Shown: one piece after another, positions 43,056 through 51,270 of the stretch
Layout: each line of letters opens with the position of its first letter
Numbering within the stretch: the first letter of the stretch is position 1
Assembly (NCBI GenBank): GCA_018883245.1
Contig: VEQL01000002.1
Span: 1 to 64,000 of the forward strand
DNA: 64,000 bases
Direction of reading: 5' to 3'
DNA from: Chthoniobacterales bacterium
GTDB lineage: Bacteria > Verrucomicrobiota > Verrucomicrobiia > Chthoniobacterales > JACTMZ01
Made by a program: the position numbers and the translations under genes
The notes under the pieces: generated by a model
What the model saw: only the letters and a program-made list of their open reading frames with translations
Told to the model about the DNA's origin: nothing
Databases searched by the model: none

Positions 43056-44174
43056 ATGAAGATTATCGACCGTTACGTCGGTCGCGGCGTGGTGGTCACC
43101 ACGCTCTACGGGCTGTTCGTGCTCAGTCTGGTGCTGGTGCTGGGCAACATCTTCAAGGAACTGCTCGACCTCATGATCAATCGCGAGGTCCCGGCGAAAT
43201 ACCTGTTCCTCTTCATGCTCTACGTTTTGCCTTTTTCGTTCACCTTCACGGTTCCCTGGGGCTTTCTCACTGCGGTGCTGCTCGTTTTCGGACGCATGTC
43301 GGCGGACAACGAAATGATCGCCTTGCGCGCTTGCGGCACCAGCCTGCTGCGCGTGTGCATGCCGGTGCTCGGCGTGGCCGTTCTTCTCAGCGCTTTCACC
43401 TTTTGGATCAATACCGAGGTCGCTCCGCGGGCCCTCGACGCGATGCGGACATCGATCGTCACCATCGCCCGCAGCAATCCGGAAGCGCTTTTCGTCGCCG
43501 ATGAGGTCATCGACGAATTCGAGGGAAGAAAGATTTTCATCCGGGGCAAGGAGGGCAACCAGCTCACCGGCATCACGCTCATCGAGCAGACGCCCGGGGC
43601 GAGGCCGGGGCGGATCATTTCGGCGGACAACGGGGAGATCGATGTGGACGAGGACAGCGGCGAACTTCTTCTCACCCTGCGCGGCGCGCGCTTCGAGCAG
43701 CGCGACGACAAGGCCGAGGACGACTACATGAAGATCCGGCACGGCGTTTCGATCGGCGAGGCGACTTTGGCGATCCAGCTCGAGGATCTGGTCTCGGACT
43801 ACTGGCTTTCGCGTCCGCTGCGCGCCTACACGCTGACTGAGTTGTGGAATTACATCCCCGCAGCCAAGGCGGACCCGGACAAGAATCTCGCCAGCCGCGT
43901 GATGGTGGAGCTGAGCAAACGGATTTCTTTGTCCTTCGCTTGCATCGCCTTCGCCATGGTCGCCATGCCGCTCGGCGTCACGGCGCAGCGCAAGGAAACG
44001 TCGGTGGGCTTCGCCATCAGCCTTGCCCTCGCCTTCAGCTATTTCTTTTTCGTCGTGCTCGCCGAGACGTTCCGCGACAACGCCGCGGCCTATCCGTGGC
44101 TCGTTCTCTGGGCACCGAACCTGCTGTTCATCGGCCTAGGGACGTGGCTTCTCCTGCGCCTGGACTATCGCTGA
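43056..44174 (+). CDS. LptF/LptG-family LPS export permease
   Basis: A protein of about 372 residues (YjgP/YjgQ family) with three N-terminal and three C-terminal membrane segments flanking a periplasmic beta-jellyroll (about 130-270). N-terminal DRYVGRGVVVTTLYGLFVLS and LRACGTSLLRVCMPVLGVAV are typical, and the C-terminal block is SKRISLSFACIAFAMVAMPL then GVTAQRK. With LptB it would extract LPS and hand it to LptC. Only one of the two expected permeases is visible in the window. GTG at 43041 is an alternative start giving MPRFAMKII; the ATG at 43056 matches the family's usual beginning. Confidence 0.88.
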   Translation: MKIIDRYVGRGVVVTTLYGLFVLSLVLVLGNIFKELLDLMINREVPAKYLFLFMLYVLPFSFTFTVPWGFLTAVLLVFGRMSADNEMIALRACGTSLLRVCMPVLGVAVLLSAFTFWINTEVAPRALDAMRTSIVTIARSNPEALFVADEVIDEFEGRKIFIRGKEGNQLTGITLIEQTPGARPGRIISADNGEIDVDEDSGELLLTLRGARFEQRDDKAEDDYMKIRHGVSIGEATLAIQLEDLVSDYWLSRPLRAYTLTELWNYIPAAKADPDKNLASRVMVELSKRISLSFACIAFAMVAMPLGVTAQRKETSVGFAISLALAFSYFFFVVLAETFRDNAAAYPWLVLWAPNLLFIGLGTWLLLRLDYR

Positions 44175-44178
44175 GCCG

Positions 44179-45195
44179 TCAGAACTTGCGGCCTGCGGCG
44201 GCGACAAAAGGCGCGAGGCCCGAAACCAGGTCGGCAAAACCGGCGGGATCCAGTTGCTGCTGCCCGTCGCTCAAAGCCTCGGCAGGGTTGGGGTGAACTT
44301 CCACGATCACGCCGTCGGCGCCGACGGCCGCCGCGCCGCGGCAGAGGACTTTGACAAGATCGGCGCGTCCGCAGCCCTGGCTGGGATCGACGATCACGGG
44401 AAGGTGGGTCTCCTGCTTCGCAATGGCGACGGCGGCGAGATCGAGCGTGTTGCGCGTGTGGGTCTCGAAGGTCCGGATGCCCCGTTCGCAGAGGATGACG
44501 TTCGGGTTCCCGTGAGCGAGGAGGTATTCGGCGGCGAGCAGCCATTCCTCGATGCGCATGCTCATCCCGCGTTTGAGCAGCACCGGTTTGCCGCTGCGCG
44601 CGCAGGCGATGAGAAGCTGGAAGTTCTGGGCATTGCGCGCGCCGATTTGCAGGATGTCTGCCGTCCCGGCGACAAGGTCCACATCGTGTTCGCCGAGCAC
44701 CTCGGTGATGATGCGGAGTCCGGTTTCTTTGCGCGCCAGCTCCAGCAGGCGCAGGCCTTCCGGTCCGAGTCCTTGGAACTCGTAGGGGGAGGTGCGAGGT
44801 TTGTAGGCGCCGCCGCGGAGAATGGTTGCACCCGCGGCTTTCACCGCGCGCGCGGTGGAGAGAAGTTGCTCCTCGCTTTCCACCGAACACGGCCCCGCCA
44901 TCACGACGAAATTGTCCCCGCCGATCTTGATTCCGCCGGCGTCCACAACGGTTCTGGCCGGCCGGGCATCGAGACTGGCCAGCTTGTAGCGTTTTTGCAC
45001 CCGCAGGACCTGCTCCACTTGTGGAAGCGCCGTGAGCGACTCCAGGCTGGCGTGTGTCGTTTCGTCGCCGATGGCGGCGACCACGGTCTGGTATTCGCCC
45101 CGGATGGGGTTGGGCGTGTAGCCGAGACTCGAGATTTCCGCGATGACTTGGTCGATCTGCTCGGGGGTGGAATGCGGACGGATGACGACGATCAT
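44179..45195 (-). CDS. aroF: 3-deoxy-7-phosphoheptulonate (DAHP) synthase, AroF/AroG-Bsub type
   Basis: A 338-residue enzyme that condenses PEP and erythrose-4-phosphate, the entry to aromatic amino-acid synthesis. The first 70 residues ([20 protein letters not shown]) form the small ACT/ferredoxin-like regulatory domain of the Thermotoga-type enzymes. The barrel then carries [50 protein letters not shown] and VDPSQGCGR. The frame runs upstream all the way to 47886, but only because the opposite strand of cimA and the LOG gene lacks stops; the ATG at 45195 is the real start. Confidence 0.93.
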   Translation of the reverse strand: MIVVIRPHSTPEQIDQVIAEISSLGYTPNPIRGEYQTVVAAIGDETTHASLESLTALPQVEQVLRVQKRYKLASLDARPARTVVDAGGIKIGGDNFVVMAGPCSVESEEQLLSTARAVKAAGATILRGGAYKPRTSPYEFQGLGPEGLRLLELARKETGLRIITEVLGEHDVDLVAGTADILQIGARNAQNFQLLIACARSGKPVLLKRGMSMRIEEWLLAAEYLLAHGNPNVILCERGIRTFETHTRNTLDLAAVAIAKQETHLPVIVDPSQGCGRADLVKVLCRGAAAVGADGVIVEVHPNPAEALSDGQQQLDPAGFADLVSGLAPFVAAAGRKF

Positions 45196-45279
45196 GTCAT
45201 TACACCTTAACAGCCTGCGGTGCCTCCGCCGATTTAATTGTGTGCTTTCCGGCGCGAAGTGCGCATATTGAAACGCTTT

Positions 45280-46299
45280 ATGAGTGAAAATGAAGAGGCT
45301 GCGGTCAGGGGCCTCGTGGCCGCGAGCGGGTGCGTGCATTCGCCGCAACTGATCGAAGAAATGGTGCTCACGGCTCTGCGCCTGGGCCGCGACAAAGCGT
45401 CCGTCGCCGACCTGAAGCTTTTTTCCCGCGCGCTCAAGGAATTGCGCTACGCCGCCAAGGTGTTCCAGCCTTACAACGGACGGCGCAAGGTTGCCGTTTT
45501 CGGTTCCGCGCGGTTGAAACCCGAGACCGTGGAATACCAGATGGCCGAGGAAATGGGGCGGCGGCTCGTGGAGCGCGGTTTCATGGTCATCACCGGCGGG
45601 GGCGACGGCATCATGGGCGCGGCGCAGAAAGGCGCGGGGCGCGACCACAGTTTCGGCCTGAACATCCGCCTGCCGTTCGAGCAGCGCGCCAACGAAACGA
45701 TCCACGGCGACCGCAAGCTCATCACCTTCAATTATTTTTTCACCCGCAAGGTGAACTTCGTCAAAGAAACCGACGCCTTCGTGCTTTTTCCCGGCGGCTT
45801 CGGGACGCAGGACGAAGGTTTCGAATGCCTGACGCTCATGCAGACAGGCAAGGCGAAAATCACGCCGCTTGTTTTCCTCGACACGCCCGACGGCCGCTAC
45901 TGGGAGACATGGGAGTTTTTCATCAAGAACGACCTGCTGCGGATGAAGCTCATCTCGCCGAGCGACTTCCATCTTTTCAAAATTTTCCACGACTGCGAGG
46001 AAGCCATCGACCACATCACGCAGTTCTACAAGGTGTTCGTGTCCTACCGCTGGGTGAGGGAAAAGATGGTGATCCGTCTCAAACGTCGCATCACGCCGCG
46101 CAGCGTCGAGGTGCTGAACGACCAATTCAAAAATATTCTGGTTTCCGGGCGGATCGAGCAAACCGTCGCTTTGCCCGAGGAAGCGGAGGCCGCCGACATC
46201 GCCGATCTTCCGCGGCTCGTCCTGACCCCGGAAAAGACCGATTTCGGAATGTTGCGCCTCCTCATCGACTCGATCAACAATTCGGAGACGGAGGCCTGA
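45280..46299 (+). CDS. LOG-family (Rossmann-fold) nucleotide hydrolase-like protein
   Basis: A 339-residue protein containing the LOG/TIGR00730 signature FPGGFGTQDEGFECLTLMQT (PGGxGTxxE) and the N-terminal loop AVFGSARLKPET, followed by MVITGGGDGIMGAAQKGAGR. LOG proteins hydrolyse nucleoside monophosphates, releasing ribose-5-phosphate, or cytokinin ribotides. This one is longer than the plain enzyme, with an N-terminal helical part of about 70 residues and a C-terminal extension of about 110. Start is the ATG at 45280; a TTG further upstream extends the frame. The substrate is not defined. Confidence 0.85.
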   Translation: MSENEEAAVRGLVAASGCVHSPQLIEEMVLTALRLGRDKASVADLKLFSRALKELRYAAKVFQPYNGRRKVAVFGSARLKPETVEYQMAEEMGRRLVERGFMVITGGGDGIMGAAQKGAGRDHSFGLNIRLPFEQRANETIHGDRKLITFNYFFTRKVNFVKETDAFVLFPGGFGTQDEGFECLTLMQTGKAKITPLVFLDTPDGRYWETWEFFIKNDLLRMKLISPSDFHLFKIFHDCEEAIDHITQFYKVFVSYRWVREKMVIRLKRRITPRSVEVLNDQFKNILVSGRIEQTVALPEEAEAADIADLPRLVLTPEKTDFGMLRLLIDSINNSETEA

Positions 46300-46320
46300 C
46301 CGGCCCGGGTTTGGCGAAAC

Positions 46321-47904
46321 ATGAGCAAGGCACCGCGAGTCAGCATTTACGACACCACACTGCGTGATGGCACGCAGGGCACGGGTATTTCGTTCAGCGT
46401 GCAGGACAAACTGCGCGTGGCGGAGCGGTTGGATGCGTTCGGCATCGACTTCATCGAAGGTGGATGGCCGGGGTCCAACCCCAAAGACGCGGAGTTTTTC
46501 GCCGAGGCGGCCAAGCGTCGGTGGAATCACGCCAAGATCGCAGCTTTCGGGATGACGCGCCGCGGCGGGGTCAATGTCGCGGACGATGCGCAGGTGCGGC
46601 AGTTGCTCGAGGCCGGGACGCCCGTGGTGACCGTGGTGGGCAAGACGTGGCCGCTCCACGTCAGCGAGGTGTTCGGGGTCACGCTGGAGGAAAATCTCGC
46701 GATGATCCGCGATACCGTGGCGTATCTGCGCGACCGCGGACGGCGTGTTTTCTATGACGCGGAGCATTTTTTCGACAGTTGGAAGGAGGATCCGGAATAT
46801 TCCCGGGCGACCATCTGCGCGGCGGCCGAAGCGGGGGCGGAGATTGTTGTTCTGTGCGACACGAACGGCGGCAGTCTTCCCAGCTTTGTCGCCGGGACAA
46901 CAAAGCAGGCCTTGGCTTCGGTGAAGTGCAGCGTGGGAATCCATACCCACAACGACTCGGGGCTCGGAGTTGCCAACGCGCTTGCCGCGGTGGATGCCGG
47001 TGCCGTGCAGGTGCAGGGCACGATCAACGGCTACGGTGAACGCGTGGGGAATTGCAACCTGACCACGGTTGTTCCGCTGCTTCAGCTCAAATGCGGCCTC
47101 TCGCTGGTGCACGATCTCGAACGGCTCACGGAATTGTCCCGCTTCGTCGATGAGGTGGCCAACGTGCCTCCCGATATCCGCGCGCCGTTCGTGGGCGGTG
47201 CGGCGTTCACCCACAAGGGAGGCTTGCACGTTCATGCCGTGCAAAAACTCGCGCGCTCCTACGAGCATATCGATCCTGCCCTCGTCGGGAACGAGCGCGT
47301 CGTCACGATCTCCGACCTTTCCGGCCGGACAAACGTGCTGATGAAAGCCGAGTCGATGGGGCTCAGTCTCGCCAAAGGTTCGCCCGAGGTTGCCCGCGTG
47401 CTCGAGGAGGTGAAGCGGCTCGAGCACGAAGGCTACGAATTCGAGGCGGCGGAAGCCTCGTTCGAATTGCTCATGCGACGGCTGCTCGGCCATCACCGGC
47501 CTTTGTTCGAGCTGGACGAATACCAGTGCGACTTCATCCGCTCCGGACGCCCGGGCAGCGATTGGAACAAGTGCGTTGCCTCGGTCAAACTCCGCATTAA
47601 CGGCGAACACGTGCACAAACAGGGGGCTGGAGACGGTCCGGTCAATGCGCTGGACGCGGCCTTGCGCTCGGCCCTCGAACCGTTTTACCCGGTGATCCGC
47701 TCGGTGCGCCTGGACGATTACAAGGTGCGCATCATCAACGGGCGCCGTGGCACGGCGGCACGGACGCGCGTTTTTATTTCTTCGACCGACGGCAACAGCG
47801 GGTGGGGAACCGTCGGCGTGTCGGACAACATCATCGAGGCAAGCTGGCAGGCCCTCGTGGACAGCTTCGATTACGCCGTCCTTCAATCCGGCCGGGAAAC
47901 CTAA
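46321..47904 (+). CDS. cimA: Citramalate synthase
   Basis: A 527-residue member of the alpha-isopropylmalate synthase superfamily. The catalytic barrel begins SIYDTTLRDGTQGTGISFSV, which carries the metal and substrate motif, and includes FIEGGWPGSNPKD, HTHNDSGLGVANALAAV and INGYGERVGNCNLTTVV. The C-terminal third (GDGPVNALDAALRSALEPFY) is the allosteric LeuA dimer domain. Citramalate synthases of the long type (about 520-540 residues) condense pyruvate and acetyl-CoA in the pyruvate route to isoleucine. It shares four end bases with the M23 gene. Confidence 0.9.
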   Translation: MSKAPRVSIYDTTLRDGTQGTGISFSVQDKLRVAERLDAFGIDFIEGGWPGSNPKDAEFFAEAAKRRWNHAKIAAFGMTRRGGVNVADDAQVRQLLEAGTPVVTVVGKTWPLHVSEVFGVTLEENLAMIRDTVAYLRDRGRRVFYDAEHFFDSWKEDPEYSRATICAAAEAGAEIVVLCDTNGGSLPSFVAGTTKQALASVKCSVGIHTHNDSGLGVANALAAVDAGAVQVQGTINGYGERVGNCNLTTVVPLLQLKCGLSLVHDLERLTELSRFVDEVANVPPDIRAPFVGGAAFTHKGGLHVHAVQKLARSYEHIDPALVGNERVVTISDLSGRTNVLMKAESMGLSLAKGSPEVARVLEEVKRLEHEGYEFEAAEASFELLMRRLLGHHRPLFELDEYQCDFIRSGRPGSDWNKCVASVKLRINGEHVHKQGAGDGPVNALDAALRSALEPFYPVIRSVRLDDYKVRIINGRRGTAARTRVFISSTDGNSGWGTVGVSDNIIEASWQALVDSFDYAVLQSGRET

Positions 47905-48647
47905 CGCAGCGGTTCGCCGTAGCGGTTCACTTTGAATCCGCCCGGACGTGAAGGCGCGGTGCTCTCGCTCGAGCCCGATCGCGCGCCGCCCATTTCATCG
48001 ACCACGCGGGCCTGCAGGCGGAAGGTGTTGAGGGGAACGGACACGCGGCGGTTGCCGCCCTGCAGTGTCCGCCGCCCGAGGATGAATTCGTAGGGGCGGT
48101 AATAATTGCTGAGATCTTTGCGGTAGGAACCCTGGTTGATGCCGATGCGCAGGTTCTTGCGGATCTCGAAGTGCAAGTGCGCCACATACATCCCGCGATT
48201 GGTTCCGATGCTCCCGACCAACTGTCCCCGGCGGACTTGCTGGCCCTCGCGCACGAAAATCTGGTGCATGTGCGTGTAAAAAGAATCGACGTAATTCCAG
48301 CGACCGCCCTCCCAGTAAACGTGCCTGACAATCACCGTCTTGCCCCAGCCCATGCGGGCGTCGCGGGCATAGACCACAAGGCCGTGGGCGGTGCTGTAAA
48401 CCGGAGCACCGAGGTCGGTGTTGCCCATTCCATTGCCGTTCCAGTCGTCGCCCATGTGGCGCCCGATGATGAGCCCGCGCGAGCGGTAGTATCCCTCGGC
48501 ATCCGGCTTGCCCACGGGCATGTCGAATCCGTCCGCACTGCGCGTCGGGGAAAAGCGGATGCCTGCGGGCAGGCCGGGGCCGTCCTGCGCGGCGGCGAAG
48601 GATGCGACGGCAACAAGCGTGGACAGGACGCGAAGAATGGGGCGCAT
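47901..48647 (-). CDS. M23-family secreted peptidase
   Basis: A 248-residue protein with signal PILRVLSTLVAVASFAAAQ from the ATG at 48647. The M23 zinc-site pattern is HMGDDWNGNG (H...D) and AHLHFEIR (HxH), with the intervening GAPVYSTAHGLVVYAR and QVRRGQLVGSIG typical of LytM endopeptidases that cut peptidoglycan cross-bridges. The C-terminal 70 residues contain a Ser/Thr-rich tail. The putative further upstream start at 48824 overlaps the MBL gene region and is less likely. Confidence 0.88.
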   Translation of the reverse strand: MRPILRVLSTLVAVASFAAAQDGPGLPAGIRFSPTRSADGFDMPVGKPDAEGYYRSRGLIIGRHMGDDWNGNGMGNTDLGAPVYSTAHGLVVYARDARMGWGKTVIVRHVYWEGGRWNYVDSFYTHMHQIFVREGQQVRRGQLVGSIGTNRGMYVAHLHFEIRKNLRIGINQGSYRKDLSNYYRPYEFILGRRTLQGGNRRVSVPLNTFRLQARVVDEMGGARSGSSESTAPSRPGGFKVNRYGEPLR

Positions 48648-48733
48648 GCGAACCTTAAAGTTAGACGTGCATGCTGGGTGGGGCAAGATCAGGCGGCTTG
48701 CCGGGCTCAAAGCGTGAGAATACAAGGACATTC

Positions 48734-49513
48734 GTGCGGTCCCTTCTTTTTCTCGGCACCGGCCCCGGTCAGCCGGTGAAAGGACGCTTCTGCTCGTCCA
48801 TCGTTTTGCGCACCGGCGCGGCATCCGTCTTGATCGATGCCGGTGAGCCGTGCAGTCAGCGCCTGCTCGAGCACGAGGTGCCGGTGGCGGATCTCGACGC
48901 GGTGCTCATCACCCACGGTCACTCGGATCACATCGGTGGTCTTCCCATGCTGCTGCAATCGGCGTGGCTGGCTCCCCGGAGCAAGCCTCTGAAAATATTC
49001 CTGCCGCGGGAATTGATCGCCCCTTTGTCGTCATGGCTCGACGCGGTGTATCTCCCGCCGCGCCTTTTGGGATTTCCGCTCGAATTCGTGCCATGGGAGT
49101 GCGGGGTGAAAAGCGAAGTTGCCGTGGACGTGTTCGCGCGGCCTTTTCCCACGACGCATTTGGAAGGGCTCCGGCGCATCATCGAGCCGGACGCTGCGGG
49201 CCGGTTCAAGGTCTTCGGTCTGGACGCGGATTGTGCAGGGCTCCGTGTGGTGTTTTCCTCCGACCTCGGGACGCCGGAAGACTTGAAGGATGTTTTGAGG
49301 CGTCCGATCGATGTGCTTGTCTGCGAGTTGTCGCACTTCGCGCCGGATGACTTGTTCGGTGTTCTCCGCGGACAGAGCATCGGCAGGCTGGTTTTCAACC
49401 ATCTTGCTCCCGATCTGGCCGGACGGGAGGAAGACTTGGCGCGACTGGCGCGCAAGGCGCTCCCGGAGACGGAGATTGTTGTCGCGCGGGACGGGGATTC
49501 GATGGCTTTTTGA
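48734..49513 (+). CDS. Metallo-beta-lactamase-fold hydrolase
   Basis: A 259-residue MBL-fold protein. It has LFLGTGPGQPVKGRFCSSIV near the N-terminus, the metal-binding AVLITHGHSDHIGGLPML (HxHxDH), FPTTHLEG, FSSDLGTPEDLKD with an Asp ligand, and the final His region VFNHLAPDLAG. The pattern resembles RNase Z/PhnP-like or other phosphodiesterases. The GTG at 48734 has a good ribosome-binding site, AAGGA, 6-10 bases upstream, and fits the family start better than the ATG at 48671. The substrate is unknown. Confidence 0.8.
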   Translation: MRSLLFLGTGPGQPVKGRFCSSIVLRTGAASVLIDAGEPCSQRLLEHEVPVADLDAVLITHGHSDHIGGLPMLLQSAWLAPRSKPLKIFLPRELIAPLSSWLDAVYLPPRLLGFPLEFVPWECGVKSEVAVDVFARPFPTTHLEGLRRIIEPDAAGRFKVFGLDADCAGLRVVFSSDLGTPEDLKDVLRRPIDVLVCELSHFAPDDLFGVLRGQSIGRLVFNHLAPDLAGREEDLARLARKALPETEIVVARDGDSMAF

Positions 49514-49615
49514 CTGCGGTCCGCGGGTGCCTTGCCCGTGATCTCCAGGGTAATTTTTGCGGGGCAAAAAAAACAGTTGCGCAGGGGCGCTTTTGAGGCT
49601 TTTTTATGCCGCGTT

Positions 49616-49744
49616 ATGAAATACATCCTTACCTTGGCTCTCACGGTTGCCTTCGCTACGTCCACCTTCGCCGGCGGCAAGTGCGGCGATTGCCCGGATG
49701 ACGAGAAGGCAAAAGACAAAACCCAAGAGAGCACGCAGAGCTAA
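49616..49744 (+). CDS. Small secreted CxxC protein
   Basis: A 42-residue protein: a clear signal peptide (MKYILTLALTVAFATSTFAG) and a short charged tail KCGDCPDDEKAKDKTQESTQ with a single CGDC (CxxC). A strong terminator follows 24 bases after the stop, suggesting a monocistronic small transcript. The mature part of about 22 residues is too small for a typical enzyme; a metal or redox role is only a guess. An upstream extension of the frame is unlikely because the signal would then be internal. Confidence 0.6.
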   Translation: MKYILTLALTVAFATSTFAGGKCGDCPDDEKAKDKTQESTQS

Positions 49745-49767
49745 GAGCCCTGCTTTATACGATTCAC

Positions 49768-49797
49768 AGAGGCGGCCTTCGGGCCGCCTCTTTTTTA
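49768..49797 (+). terminator. Rho-independent terminator with UUCG loop
   Basis: A perfect 10-bp stem AGAGGCGGCC / GGCCGCCTCT (49768-49777 and 49782-49791) closed by a TTCG tetraloop at 49778-49781, followed by a T-run to 49796. It terminates the small-protein transcript. It overlaps the end of the GH130 gene on the opposite strand by three bases. Confidence 0.92.
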
Positions 49798-51270
49798 TTC
49801 CGCGTGGAGCGCGCCGATCAGCTCGTCGAGCGGAATCGATGCAAAACGGGTGGCGGTGTCGGAAACCGCGTAGGGAAGGATCAAGACCCCGTCATGCACG
49901 AGTGATCCGCAGCTGTAAACGACGTTGGGGACGTATCCCTCGCGCTCGTCCGGTGCCGGGCCGAGCAGAGGCTCGTGCAGGCGGCCGATGACCACGGACG
50001 GATCGTCGCGGTCGAGCAGGACAGCACCGATGCAATATTTCCGCATGGGGCCCACGCCGTGGGTCAGCACAAGCCACCCGGCTTCGGTCTCGATGGGCGA
50101 GCCGCAGTTGCCCAGTTGGGTGAACTCCCAAGGTTGCGATGGCCGGACAATGACCCGGGATTCATACCAGAAGTGCGGGTGGTCCGAATACATGAGGTGT
50201 ATGTTTTCGCCGTCTTGGCGTCCGAGCATGGCGTAGAGGCCGTTGATCTTCCGCGGGAAGAGCGCCAGCCCTTTGTCGCGCACCGCGGGTCCGTTGAGTG
50301 TGCTGGTGCGGAATTCCGAAAAATCGCGGGTCTGCAATATCTGGGGGAAGACCACGCTGCCGTTGTAGGCCGTGTAGGTCGCGTAATACATGCAGCTGCC
50401 GTCGTCTTCGGTGAAGCGCACGAATCTCGCGTCCTCGATGCCGTTGCTCTCCAAAGGCGAAAAAGGAAAGATCACCTTTTCGGACATGTCCAAGCCGTCT
50501 TTGAACCTGACGGTGTAATTTGCTTCCGCCAGCAACAAAGCCTGCTCGCCGGCACGCAGCACTTCGGGTTCGAGTCCTTCGCGCCGCAATCGCGTGATGC
50601 GCATGACCAGTTCGCTCATGCAAAACGAGTCCGGCAGCTCCGATGTGGCTTGCTGCGCCATACGCCGGTCGATTCCCATCTCGTAAAGCTTGCGGCGGAA
50701 GAGCTTCAGGTCGTATCGCGCGGCCGGTTCCGGGCGCGGGGCATGGACGAACTTGGAGACGGGGTCGAGGCGGAGCTGGCCGTCGGTGCCGGCCACCCCC
50801 GAGCGGAAGGTCACCGACGAAATGTGCCCTTCACCCGTGGCGCGCAGGCTGAGGACGAACCGCAGTTCACCGGGGTCGAGGCCTGATTGGTCGGGCGCCG
50901 GCACGATGCTCGGGTTGAAGAGGGCGCTCGATTCCAGCGAGTATTCGTTCGTGAAATAGGATCCGATGAGCAGACGGCGCGATTCGTCGAGTGTGCGGTC
51001 GATCGGCAGCAGCGGCGCCATCTTTGCGAAACGGTCGAGGAAAATGGCGCGGATATCCTCGTGCCGATCGTGGAATTCCGCCAGCACGCCGTCCAAGGTC
51101 GCCTGCACCGCCGCGTCGTCGAGCATGAGAACCCTCGCCAGCACATCGAGCAACCGGCGGCTGGGTTCGGCGTGGCCGGTTGGCTTGACCACGACCGAGG
51201 CCATGAAGGGCCGCAGGAGAACGCGCCGCGGGTCGGGGCGCAGTTCGAGAGATTGGCGTCTGATGTTCAT
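49795..51270 (-). CDS. Glycoside hydrolase family 130-like (mannoside phosphorylase-like) protein
   Basis: A 491-residue protein whose C-terminal 320 residues show the GH130 five-bladed propeller: SNGIEDARFVRFTEDD with the general-acid Asp near residue 280, YYATYTAYNGSVVFPQILQT, FPRKINGLYAMLGRQDGENI and SPIETEAGWLVLTHGVGPMR. GH130 enzymes phosphorolyse or hydrolyse beta-mannosides. The N-terminal 150 residues differ from common short GH130 enzymes. It shares an ATGA overlap with the GT4 gene, so the two probably act on one glycan. The exact linkage cannot be read from the sequence. Confidence 0.82.
   Translation of the reverse strand: MNIRRQSLELRPDPRRVLLRPFMASVVVKPTGHAEPSRRLLDVLARVLMLDDAAVQATLDGVLAEFHDRHEDIRAIFLDRFAKMAPLLPIDRTLDESRRLLIGSYFTNEYSLESSALFNPSIVPAPDQSGLDPGELRFVLSLRATGEGHISSVTFRSGVAGTDGQLRLDPVSKFVHAPRPEPAARYDLKLFRRKLYEMGIDRRMAQQATSELPDSFCMSELVMRITRLRREGLEPEVLRAGEQALLLAEANYTVRFKDGLDMSEKVIFPFSPLESNGIEDARFVRFTEDDGSCMYYATYTAYNGSVVFPQILQTRDFSEFRTSTLNGPAVRDKGLALFPRKINGLYAMLGRQDGENIHLMYSDHPHFWYESRVIVRPSQPWEFTQLGNCGSPIETEAGWLVLTHGVGPMRKYCIGAVLLDRDDPSVVIGRLHEPLLGPAPDEREGYVPNVVYSCGSLVHDGVLILPYAVSDTATRFASIPLDELIGALHAE

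Noticed and set aside
45196-47886. Minus-strand reading frame extending aroF by about 900 codons
   Set aside because: It is antisense to cimA and the LOG gene, and lacks any domain; the aroF ATG at 45195 gives a normal enzyme. Long antisense frames are expected at this GC content.
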